DNA from: Cerioporus squamosus
Lineage: Eukaryota; Basidiomycota; Agaricomycetes; Polyporales; Polyporaceae
Assembly (NCBI GenBank): GCA_022592435.1
Contig: JABYQS010000015.1
Span: 186,001 to 250,000, forward strand
Reading direction: 5' to 3'
Length of the DNA stretch: 64,000 nucleotides
Both the position numbers and the translations under genes were made by a program. Positions 1 to 11,800 of the stretch are shown one piece after another (positions within the stretch are counted from its first letter, which is position 1; every line of letters begins with the position of its first letter). The notes below the pieces were generated by a model, which was given only the letters and a program-made list of their open reading frames with translations, ran no database searches and had not been told where the DNA came from.

Positions 1-2170
1 ACGATCCGGGCATCGCCAACTCCGGAGTCTCGCGGCCCCCCTCCGGGTGCGGCTCAGACTCCTCCGCATCTGGCCCCGCACCCTCCTGGATTTGCGGCAG
101 AGCCTCCTCCCCGTCATGTAGCGTGGTCGGCACCTTCTCATGCAGCGGCTGGTGCGCCTGCGACTCATGCTTCAGCTCATGCGCGTCGCTCGGCGCGGCG
201 GCGGGCGGCTCCTCCACGACCTCCGTCTTCTTCCCCTCGCTCGCCTTCTTCATCTCGTCCTCGGCCGGGGCGGTGACCTTCACATACTCGTTCTCCCCCG
301 GGTCCGACGGCGACGAGCGCGCCGAGGCCGACGCGCCCGGCGCAGGTTGCGCGTGGCCCTCATCGTCGTCCTCGTCGTCGTCCGATTCGATGTTGGTCCC
401 AGTCCGCCAGCCTCCGCTGCTTGTGCTCGCGCGGGAGGAGTTGGTGTTGAAGCGATGGAGGGCACGTGCGCCTGTGATGGCGGCGCGCCAGCGTGCGCGG
501 GGATCGAAGTGCTCGCGGAGGCCGGTGAGGTCGTGCTCGTTGGACGGCGTGTGCGATGTGAGCCACTGGTCGGTGGGAGGTGCGTGAGTTGTCGGAAGGG
601 TCCCAGTAACAAGCAGAACGAACCTCGTGCTTGAGGGCTTCCTCAGCTGATGGCCGCTTCGTGGGATCGGGGTTGAGCAGGGTCTTGACGAAATTCTTGG
701 CTATAAGTTGATAGTTGACCGATTAGTATGAGGGTTGCGGGATGATGTGGACGGATAGATGCGAACCTGCCGCGGAGACGTTGCTCCAGTATCGCTCATG
801 GAACTCGATCTTTGCCTCGGTCGTCTCGCGGATGAGCTCCTTCATATCGTCCGAGCGGAACGGGGAATAACCACAGAGCATGACATAAGTGATGATCCTG
901 TCCAGTCACTCAGGATCAGTACCACGACGCCAACACCGAACGGATCGCGACTCACCCTATGGACCAGATATCCACCGCCTTCCCGTGGCCCTTCTTGTTC
1001 AAGACTTCCGGCGCAACGTAGCCAAAGCTACCAGCCAGTGAGTAGAGTTGCTCATCCGCCGAATGCAGATGCTTCGCGCTGTGGAGCGTGTTGAGCCTGG
1101 ACTGTCAGGAGAGATGGCAGTGGGGTACTTACATTCCGAAGTCTGCGATAACTATGTCGGAGTGCTCATCGGGTGTGCGATACAGGATGTTCTCTGGTCT
1201 ATAGCACAATCAGCTTACGAGGATCCTGCAAATGCAAATTCAGGATGGTGACCTACTTCAAGTCTCGGTGAACGATATCGTGGTCATGAAGGTACTTGAC
1301 GCCGGAAAGGACCGACCTAAGAGTAGCACGCCACAGTCAGACCAATCCCGCCAGCGCGTTGTGCAACGTTCGCCACATGTGCAAGGCGGGGTGCAAAGAT
1401 GTGAGACGTACTTGAGTACTTGGACCGCATCTGACTCAGTGAATTTGCCCTTCTTCGTGATGCGCTCAAAGAGTTCTCCTCCCTGCGCAAGCTCGAACGC
1501 AAGGTAGTACTTGGTCCGCGACTCAAACCACTCGTAGAACTTGACCTTCACAAGCATTCAGCACCCTTCACAATGACGTAATGGTCACAATCGGAAAGGG
1601 GACTCACAATATTGGGATGGTCAAGTCCTCGGAGAACCTCCATTTCGCCCCAGACGCTACTCTCGTTTCCCTTCACCTTCTTTTTGGGAATGACCTTCAG
1701 GGCAACCTCCACAGTAAAGTCCTCGCCATTGTCTGAGTTGTTGCTGTATTTCGAGGACTTGGTGAAGGCGGAGAGATGCGAGGGGCTGAGGCTCGAGCTA
1801 GAGCTACTGCGTGTGGGTGCCGGGGGTTTCGCGGTAGGAGGGACACCTGCGTCAGGGCTGGCTGCAGCACCGCATATCGCAACGTTCTTCTGGCCTGGAG
1901 GGACGTGCCATGTCGCTCGCTGTGAATGCAGTCCACAGGTTCCAACGTTGCAGGACGTCAGAGTGCCAGACCGCCAAGTTGATCAGAGGACGCAAATGGG
2001 TCGAAGGTGCGGTCAGAATTGCACGGCGCACCCCGCAGGAGACGAGCGGCACGTACCATAACCTTGCCGAAGGTGCCGACGCCGAGGACCTTGTGTATCT
2101 CGTACGCCTTCTTCTTCTGGAACGAGGGCGGCTGAGGAAGCAGCGATTCACTGAGAGAGGAGAGGGTCAT
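1..2170 (-). CDS. Ca2+/calmodulin-dependent protein kinase (3' end outside window)
   Basis: Ser/Thr kinase of the CaMK group, expected in cytosolic calcium signalling. The ATG at 2170 opens a short exon ending in the glycine loop (GVGTFGKVM); about nine exons follow. Visible in order: the ATP-binding lysine in [10 protein letters not shown], the acidic hinge region ([11 protein letters not shown]), the catalytic loop HRDLKPEN, DFG at the start of the activation segment ([15 protein letters not shown]), GYVAPEVL, and [19 protein letters not shown]. After the kinase domain comes a basic amphipathic stretch ([17 protein letters not shown]), which fits the autoinhibitory and calmodulin-binding segment of fungal CMKs. 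The tail is acidic and low-complexity and is still open at base 1. Odd: about 65 Ser-rich residues lie between the glycine loop and the lysine. All catalytic residues are present. The family is secure; the exact orthologue (CMK1, CMK2 or a Rck-like kinase) is not. Confidence 0.88.
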
Positions 2171-3072
2171 GACTGGAGTTTATTTCCGCGAGCTTGGCAC
2201 GAGAGGGGACTTGGGGGAAAAGAGGAGCTTGGCGTGCAGAAGTATGCGTTGATGTCGAGGGCTGTACTGCTTCCGGTGCGGTCAGTTGCTGCCTGGCGGC
2301 CTAGCGCCGTGTATGCGGTGTGTTGAGTTATCCGAGGGTCGCCGTCGCCGATGTTGAGAGTGCGTTCGTCGTGAGAGACAGCGAGGAAAACGTTGAGAGG
2401 AGTGCGTGCATCGTGAGCAATGATGTATACGCCGTCTGTGTCTCCACCATGGATGCAGTCCTCCGGGTCCTCAAGGAACAGCTACTGCGCCGCTAGACCC
2501 CAGGCACCCCCGCTATGACGACGGTCCCAGTGGCGATGCGAAGGCGCCTCTGACTCTCGTGTGCCTACTACTTCGCGGCAGTATTCAAGAAATGTGAACA
2601 GGACACCATAGCCTGAGATATACACGCGTGTTCGTACCCGCGCAAGATGGATGCATGAAGACGATAGGTCAGGAACATCTCTCCAAGTAAGGGCATGAAC
2701 TTGATAGTGTCAGTGGGAGACTGTCCCGCTACGGAGAGTACTTACTAGTAGTGAGTGAGGTTTTGGCCTTCATCGATTCAACGCTAGCCAACAAAGATAA
2801 AGCACTTCCTCCCTGCAGCCCGTTGCTTCTGTGCTGAGCGGCATGCCGGACGGCGGGATCACCCAATCCCGGAAGTGGTGCGACAAAACAAGCACAGCCA
2901 CACAGGTCAGTGATTTTGTCAGCGTCGGACCCGGCATACATATGTACTATGCGTTCGTCTCCAGGCCGGTTGTTTGCATTCTGTTTCCGTACTGGAGGGT
3001 AGGCGGTACAGGTCTCGTTGCGGCATTCTCATATCCTCGCACTAGTCACAGAAAAGTCGAGGTTGACGAGTA
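2171..3072. promoter_or_regulatory. Divergent intergenic region, CaMK / MFS
   Basis: About 900 bases between two divergently transcribed genes, so it should hold both promoters and 5' UTRs. I see no convincing coding sequence, RNA gene or repeat in it. Confidence 0.5.
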
Positions 3073-5344
3073 ATGGCTGAGGAAGGAATCCCGCGACACT
3101 CTTCCCGACCTTCGGAGACCTATCCGCCTACTCAGCACGGCGAGCAGAGAGAAAAGAAGACAACGGCCTCCCATCCACCATGGGGTCTTGTATGGAGGAG
3201 TTCTATCTGGTTCATCACGCTAGGTTCGCCCATTCTCGGTTCCTCCAGTTCCCATGTGCTAATCGCTTGTCTCCTCCCACCCGCGGTCATTAGCTGTTGG
3301 CCTAGGTACAGTACAGAGGTTTATGCAGGTCAAGCAGACTACATCACTGAATATATTGCAGGAGTCACGACTGACATTCTCGTCTACTCTATGATTGTCC
3401 CCATCATCCCTTTTCGGCTACAAAGCTTGGGATACGAAGGAGTCTCCGGGCTGGTTGGGTGGCTGCTATTTGCTTATGTAGGTCCCACATTTCGAGAAAC
3501 AGTCGCATCTAATTGATCTGTTTAACCCAGTCCGCAGCTCTTGTCGTATGTAAGTCCTGCCCACTATAAGCGCATCGCCAGCCAGACGCTTACATCTGCA
3601 CCCACAGCAACTCCTCCCATAGCCTACGTCTCCGAGAAGTACAAGAACCGCAAAATACCGCTACTTTGCGGGCAGTTTGCGCTGATATGGTCACAGATTA
3701 TGCTCATGGAGGCTCCGACATTCGCCGTCATGGTAGTTGCTCGTATCTGCCAAGGAGTAAGTGCATCGGTCATCTGGGTCGTCGGCCTGGCCTTGGTGTA
3801 AGCCACTTTCTGTCGACTTCCCAGTATTATAGCTAACATCCCCTTAGTTGCGATACTGTCCCAGAATCTATCGTCGGAAGTAAGTCTTGAGATTAACGGA
3901 CAGCCACATCATCCCTCATGACTTGTCAACAGAACAGCTCGGACTGGTAATGATGGGGATGACTCTTGGGTGTGTAGTTTGGCATCCACTTTTATGACTG
4001 TCGACTTGCTGAGTGCTGCGCAGATTTCTCGTGGGACCGCCCGTGGCCGGAGCTCTCGACGATCGTTTCGGTTTCCGTGGACCGTTCATATTTGGAGTCA
4101 TCGTCACGGCGCTTGAATTCATCTGTCGTCTGCTCATCGTCGAGCGTAAGGACGCGATATGCTGGGATTCTTCGCTAACTGGCCTAGTTGGGAACAACAG
4201 CGGTTCCCGAGACCGGGCATACGGGGCCACGACCACGGACGCAGAGAAGCGCGATGAGCAACCGGTCGCCGGCGCAACGACTCGGCAGCAGACGAAGAAA
4301 ACGGAGCCGCAGGAGAGCCTGCTCGGCAGCCTGTAGCGAATGAAGTCCAGCAACAGCCATTGTCGATCGTCGGCTTGTTGCTGACCCTCTGAAGTCGCCG
4401 AGAGCGATGGGTCCTGTCTGTTTGACCTTCATCTACGGGTTCGCCTCTCCTTGTCGATGTGTTGCGAGACAGCGCTGACAAGAGAACGTACAGTGTCATC
4501 ATCACTAGCCAAGAGCCCGCGCTGCCTCTCTACCTACAGTCTACGTATGGGCTGGACGTTTCTAAAGTCGGACTCGTGTACCTCGCCGCAGTTATCCCGT
4601 CCTTCATATGTACGATCCCGCTCTTCCCTTCCAAGTCGCCGCCAACTCATACTCGTATACCACCAGCTTCCCCGCTCAGCGGATGGTACGCCGACCGAGG
4701 AGGGACGGTTGCGAGCACGCTCGTCTGCGCCACCTGCACCGTCCCGTTCTACGTACTGATCTTCATCAAGGGTCCTCTCGCCTACTTCCTCGCCATGTTC
4801 GCTATCCTTAGTGAGTTCGTCCGCCTACTATTCACGGGATTACAAGGCCTTGACAATTCGTATCTTCCGGACACTAGACTTTTTCTCCTCGGCCTTGATT
4901 TCCCCGGTGACAGCAGAGCTCGCCGCGGTCACGCGAAGCTTAGACGGCGTCGGTTGTACGTACCCAATTCCGCAGTTTCGGACGCTACGACGCAGGATCT
5001 TACGGAATGCCTCATTATAGACGGACATTCGTACGGCGCATTCAACGTAGCCTACGGGATCGGTTCTGCGGGTGAGTGCAAGTAAGCTTTCACGTTACCC
5101 CGCTCGAAGCGACTCAACCAACGTCTCACCGCCAGTCGGACCTGTCATCGGCGGCCAGGTACGTACTCATCCCGCGTGCATCGGAGGCCGGGATCTCACT
5201 GTCTCCTTTCTCCAGTTATACGACCACATCAAGCGAGGATGGATGGCGCTGTCCCTCTTCGACCTCGGCATGGTGCTCTTGGGCATCGTCATCGTGATAT
5301 GCTTCTTTGGGGAGCGGCCGGTGCTGAAGCGGGTTGTCCATTGA
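3073..5344 (+). CDS. MFS transporter, DHA1 / vesicular-amine-like
   Basis: Twelve-helix major facilitator, probably a proton-coupled exporter of small organic molecules at the plasma or vacuolar membrane; the substrate cannot be read from sequence. The ATG at 3073 starts a hydrophilic N-terminus followed by helix 1 (TTDILVYSMIVPIIPFRL). Later segments include STPPIAYVSEKYKNRKIP (the loop 2-3 signature region), ARICQG, GPPVAGALDDRFGFRGPF (motif C region), a hydrophilic central loop, ISSPLSGWYADRGG, SPVTAELAAV, GAFNVAYGIG and VGPVIGGQ. It ends with ERPVLKRVVH at 5344. There are about ten exons. Odd: the central loop (about 4258-4400) reads sensibly only if one base is missing near 4298-4301 and another near 4389. 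A 70-nt intron from 4333 would also restore the frame, but it would remove the conserved KSPRAM segment. Confidence 0.85.
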
Positions 5345-5804
5345 CTGCGTGGTAGTGGATACGTGGACGAAGTCAGCCGGAACGAGAACCAGGATGTGGC
5401 AGCCGCGTGAATTAGGTGCTACAGCGCTGAGTGACTGAGTGGGTATGTAGCAGTAGCAGTGATACAAAGTCCAATTCCGTGCTCCGATCTGGCAAACGAA
5501 GCGAAACAATACTAGCTGAGAAGTAGATGGGTGGGCGTGTATTTCCTTCGCTCGTCGTAGTCTAAACAGTGGCACAGGAGAAGTCCGTATCTGTGTGGTG
5601 AAACAAGGAGAGATGTGCTACATATGCAAAACCAACTACTAATTGCGGTATTGGGGACAGGTACATGTACGTAGATCGTGATGCGTAAGGAGACGTTTAC
5701 ATACGGATACTGTAGTAGATGTCGGTGTATAGTACAAGTGTGAGGCTGAAGACAACAAATAGCAATGCGACAGACAGCGGACAGGCCGAGAAAGTACCAA
5801 GAAG
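5345..5804. other. Convergent intergenic region
   Basis: The 3' ends of the MFS gene (+) and the hybrid histidine kinase (-) face each other here, so it should hold both 3' UTRs. Nothing else recognised. Confidence 0.5.
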
Positions 5805-8800
5805 CTATGGTGGCGTTGGAGGTGGTTCTGAGCGTCGAATAGGTATTGAAGGCCCGAACATCCCGAGCAGCGAGAGCAGATCATCTGGATACCCTGTTCA
5901 GCACGACGTCCACAAAGGTGGCTGTGAGTTACTTACTCTTCTTCAGCGGTTTGCTCAGGAAGCCATTCATGCCCGAACTGAGACATAACTGCTTCGTGGA
6001 TTCTTGACAGTCCGCGCTGAGGGCAACGACTGCAGAAGGATGGTCAGCAGTCGCGATGAAATGGCCTGTGAAGAAGACTTACTGGGCAACAGTATGGGCA
6101 CCTTCCGCTTCCCTTCGAGAATTCGTAGACGTTTGCATGCTTCGACACCATCGCAAATCGGCATATCTTCAGAGAGGTCAGTATGAGCCATCAGACGTGG
6201 ATTGGATGAAACGCACGGTGGTCGAACAGGGCGACGCTGAAGTATCCCGGTTCATGCCTCTCCCATTCTGTCATACTCAAGTGAGCTAGAATCATATACG
6301 TAGGCACTTGAATGCACGTACCTGCGAGCGCTTCCTCGCCATTGGATGTCGCAATCACGTTCAGATTGTACCGTTCGAGCTGCTTGACAAGAAGCTTCTG
6401 CGCGACCGGATTGTCTTCCGCCACAAGGACGTTTCCGAAGAGCGTACGCTGCGCCAGCGCTTCCTCCTCCCGAAGCTCAGAAGCGCTGACCATCGGCTTG
6501 GTGGGCACCTGATCCAAGATGTTCTTCAGGCCTGCGAGCATTTGCAGCAACTTCATCTGTCGAGGAGGCTTTGTCATCCGGACGATACCTGGAGGACTCT
6601 CCATGTCGTTCCTCAACATGGGAGCCCCTGCCAAGTTATCAGTAGTCGGGGTGAAGAGATGGATGACCTTCGAGTCCTTCAGCGACTGGTATGGCAGTGA
6701 CCTGAGACCTCGCGCGAAGTCGTCTGCACGCGTCTCTGACTGATCGTCGAGTAGGACAAAATCCAGTGGTTGGGAGACGAAGTCCGCATTGCGCAGAAGA
6801 TCCTCCGCTTCGTTTATCGACGACACGGGGACGACGTCGAAGCCGCTAAGCATCGTGCCGAGCATGGCTAGCGTCGCTGGTGATCCAGAACTGACAAGCA
6901 ACCGTAGTGGCCGCGGCTGGATGAGGTGGGACTTGAGCTTCTCGACCTCTGCCTGCATCTGTAAAGATTGTTAGTTCGCGTGCTCGACATGGTCGTGAAT
7001 CTGCTCACCTGTTGCGACTCCTCAGACTCAAAGATCTTCACCGGGATCGTGAACCAGAACGTGGACCCCACGCCAAGCTCTGACTGCACCCCGATGACAC
7101 CGCCCATCAGCTTGACTAGCTGCCTGGAGATGGACAGACCCAAGCCTGTTCCGCCAAAGCGTCGAGTGGACGAATTGTCGGCCTGCTGGAAGGGAACAAA
7201 CAGTTGGTCTACGTCGCTTGCACCCAGGCCAATGCCGGTATCCCTAGAAATTGTAAGACACAGCCTCAGAACACCAAGGCGTACTACTTACTGTATCGAG
7301 AACTTCAGAGAAACGTCCGTAGCAGACTTGGGGGCGGTCCAGTCTACAGCGCAAGTCACCCGGACAGAGCCGTTCGCCGTGAACTTGACAGCATTACCAA
7401 TCAGGTTCATGAGCACCTGGCGGATACGAGCGTAATCGGCCTTGACCCCTAGAGACACAGAGTCATGAGCGGCCACATCACCACACTTGAGGGGAAACAA
7501 CATACACGGAGGGACGCTGGGCTCGATGTTGAAGGATAGGTCGAGCTTCTTCGCTGCCATAGGAAGGAGAAGCTCCATACAGTCCTATGAAGCTTTGGCG
7601 TCAGCTGACAGCGATCTCTCACCACGAATATACACATACCGCAAGCAAGTTCTCGACCGAGAATCCAGAGTACTCGAGTTTGACCGCTACGCAAATGGAT
7701 TAGGAACAGTGCTTTCATTGTTCATCGGCTCACTCACCATCAGCCTCAAGCTTGCTGTAGTCCAAGATGGAGTCGATGATCTAGGCAGCATGTCAGGCCA
7801 CAGTTAACGGTCGTGGCTGGCGGTACGTACCTTCAGCAAGAGCTCGCAGGATTGCTTCGCGGTTTGCACTGAAGAGAACGTGAATACAGCGCCCAAAGGC
7901 TGCGATTATGTTTCTTACCGATCTCTCGTTGGCCAGGGTTGAGCTCCGTTCCGCTCAGGAGGTCCAACAGGCCATAGAACGAACTGTTTTCGTGTTCAGG
8001 ACGTGTATCAATATTGTGTTCTGTATGCTTACCTGAACGGCGTGCGCAGCTCATGACTCATGGAAGCCAAGAAGTTGCTCTTGATCTGTACACCATGAGC
8101 TCGGACATCTTTCCACAGGAAGTAGCAGATAATGCATACCTTCGTCGCCTTCAGAGCATCCTCGCGACTCTTCCTAGCGGCCTCCAAGGCATCTCGCTGA
8201 GCGGAAATCATTTTCAGGTTCTCCTTAGTCCCGGCCTGAACCGACCGGAACAAGAGCGCATTCGAGATTCCAATGCTCGCTTGTTGACAGAGCAGCGTCA
8301 GCATGGTCACGATGTTCGGGGAGAAGGCGTATTTGGACGCCAAGTAGACCGCTCCGAATGTCTGCCCACGGTTGCTGAAGATGGGGATGCAGATCACTGA
8401 ACGATGAGGGCTTTGCTGGGCTTCGGACGCGAAACGAGGGTCGGAAGATATGTCTTCGTAGTAGACACGCTCCTTCGTATTCAAAGCTGTATGACCTGGA
8501 TAAGAATCTGTGGGGGGTAGACATGGTAAAATACATACCATGTTGAATGATCGTCCGGCGTAGAGGGTCAGAGATGGAACGGATCGGCAAGGGATTCCTA
8601 AGGACTATCTCAGCAATAATACAACGGTGCGGGATGGGCGACGTACTCGTGAACCTTGCAAGCTTCAGGAGGGTTCATGCTCGTCGCTACCGTGTAGTCG
8701 CCAGCCTCACGAGCAATGACAACGCAGGTATTCTGACTGACCGATACCTCGGTGGCAATCTCTGTCAACCGTTGCAAGGCCATGGACAGATTGATGTCAC

Positions 8801-11800
8801 CAGAGATCTCCTTGCTCCACTTCAGGATTGACGCAAGATCGGCGGCAGTAAGTGTCGAGATCTGCTCCTCTTCACTTGCGTCCAGACTAGTTCGCTCGTA
8901 CGGACCTTGCAGCGAGGGCTGCGAAGCAATGACCACACTGTCAGTCTGCACGGCGACATCAGCGGAGAAGATGTGTCGCTTGAGCGGCAGTGGCTGAGCG
9001 CGCGTCTCCAAGAGAGATGAGAGGTATGTGCTACTAAACGGATCAGCCGGCAGAGCGAGAATAAGAGGATATGAAAACCTACACAAGACCACGGGCACCC
9101 CATTGGGCTTGTCGTGAGATGCCACGCCGCTGCAGCTCACTTCCAAGGCCTTCGACGCCACACCGGACGAAATGGCTTCCTTGCTATCCACAAGTCAATA
9201 AGCGCCTGACAGTCAGAGACACAACACACGTACGAGGTAGAGGCCCCAGCCGCCCTCGAGCAACCAGTCATTGTTAGTCGCAAGCCTATCCACACGTCAG
9301 ACATCTGTTCTGCCGGTGTAGGGAAACAACCTACTTGACAGCGACGTCGTACAACTTGAAGGCATCCGGATTATTGGTCAACGACGCCATCTCAGCGTCC
9401 TGGAAGAGCCTTCAGTGGCTGTCGGTAAACCCTGTATGTTTTCACTTACGATGAGCGCCACCCATGTGCTCGTGTTCACGGGGCTCGGGGATAACCACCT
9501 GTCGAGAGTTGGTCAGAGAAGGATGGATAGACGGACGGAACACCACCTACTTCCGAATATACGACTGGTTCGTCTCGATCTGCTTGAAATACTTGGCGCG
9601 ATCCTCCTGAGGCAGGCCGCCCTTCCTGATGCAATGAATTAAAGCCAGGCTGTGGAAAAACAGCGCGTAGCGAGTATGCCGGTGGCTGCATTCGTGTGAG
9701 ACTTGTTCTCAGGTTCAAACCAAGCACGCTACTTACTTGGGGTTGCTATCCCGGGTCTCGTAAACGTAAAAACCGAGGTTCGCTGCTTCATCCACAAAGC
9801 CAAGGCAGAACAGCCCGACGAGCTTGAACGCGTTGTACCAGTTCATCGCAACTTTGATATGGCTGAGCGACTCCAGCTGTGCAAGATACTCGGACTCCTT
9901 GAACGTCTCGGTGTCGAACGCCGTATCGGCTGACTGGGCGATGGTGTATCCACCCAGGGCTCGGATGCAGTTCAGAGTACCTGCGTCATCATAAGCCGCG
10001 GGTCAATCCGCCACGGCAGACGCAACGCACCTTGTGCCAAAATAGAGATGTCACCGCTGGGCGCCCACAGCGTAATGTCGGACAGCGCCTACAGAACCAC
10101 GTCAGCGACAAGTTCATGAACGAGATGAGTGCACACACCTCCTCAGCGGCGACGACCAGTTCGCTGACTGTAAAGGACTCAGCATCGCGCAAGTATAGGA
10201 GAGCAACTCTGCTTACGATGGTCACCGATGTAAAGCCTGGTGACGATCAGGTGGGCAGTGGCGAAACTCGTGTATATCCTGGAACGGCGACTCAGCACGT
10301 CATACGCTGTCAACGGGGAAACAACCCTACCTGTCGCCCGCGCTTTGTCCGTACTTAATCGCCTCCTCCAGCCGTGGAACATTGGCACGGATGTGCACGT
10401 TGTCAAAACCGGACACCATGGTCGAGAACAACAGCAGCGCACGACTAGAAGCGCCGCAATCAGCAGCGAGCAAGGGATGCAAGTCTCTCCGCACGCACCA
10501 CTTTTCGAAGCTCGTCCCGTACTGGTCCGCAATGCGAAGCGCCAGCTTGCCAAGGTCTGCAGAGAAGCGGAAGAGTTCCCGTCGTTCGGCCGCAGCTATT
10601 TATTCCAGGCCTGTCGTCAACACATTGCCCGGCAACAGAACTTTGTATGACGTTACTTGCCTCCCAATGCCCAGAAGAAACCCAGGGCAGTGCCCGGGCA
10701 CATCCCAGCCCTGTCAAGGTTGTTAGATCCCTCTCGCGGAACATGAAACACGGAAGGTCGCGCACCGTAGCGCGAGCTGTATGGTCTGTGGACAGGCGTC
10801 TGTTAGAACCCTTCCATGCATCTGCCCGGGTCACATGCGTACCGTCAGTCCAATGATGTCTGCGAAGCCCTCGCCCGTGCTCCAATACGCGTTCGTGCCT
10901 AACGTAATGCTCAGCATCAGATCGCGACAAGAGGCGCTCGGACGAACAGACCTGCATCGTTCAGCAACGCGATAGCCAAGTCCGTTCGACTGTCGCGTGC
11001 TCGCGGAATAGCCAGGATGTCGTCGAAACCAACAGCGAGGATCTCGTTCTTCACCTGTTCAAACATGATGTCCGCCTCACGTCTTGTCGGCGCGGCATTG
11101 ACGTCGACTCCGAGGAGATGCAATCCGAGCGTGTTGTCGTTCAGCGCGGCCGTGTAATTGCCCCGCATCCAGTGGTTCCGTGAGCGGAGACGAAGTAGCC
11201 GTGCCTTCTCCTCGGGATGCTCACATCGCAGCAAGCACTCTTGCAGGAGCATGTCAGACTGGGTGAACTCCGATTTCCACGTATACAGCCTGCAAGGACG
11301 CCGTCAGCTTCGGAGATAACTCCAACGCGCAAGCGAAGTACGCACTCAGCGAGTCGGATATATAGCGAAGACGTCCTGACGGGGTCCGTTTTCCAGGAGT
11401 TCTCGTCCAGCAGCGACCGAGCATTCATGTAGGATTGCAAAGCGAGCTGCCAGACCGAATTAATGTTAGCTTATAGTCCCCGAGTCCAGAACCCAGGACA
11501 GGGCACACGTACCTCGTGGGCGCCACGAGCGCGAGCAGAGTCTCCCGCGTCGATAGACATTTCCAGAAGCTCATCACGCTTTGAGTATTCTCGTAGTAGA
11601 GGAAGACACCTGTACGGCAATTAGACACTGACCGGCACTTGAATTATGTATTCTCACCGTTTGGCGTGCTCTGCAATGCGATAGATATCGGGCGTTGACT
11701 CGTGGAGCATCATGAGGATAATCTGAGAACGTAGCGGGCAAATATCAGTACACAGCATCCCTCGTTAAGAATGAGAATAATACTCACTCGGAAAGCCATC

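Noticed and set aside
5916..5931. A 15-nt GTAAGT...CACAG stretch near the end of the hybrid histidine kinase that looked like an ultrashort intron.
   Set aside because: The same donor with an acceptor at 5879-5880 gives a normal 52-nt intron with a branch site and restores the last receiver helix ([12 protein letters not shown]).
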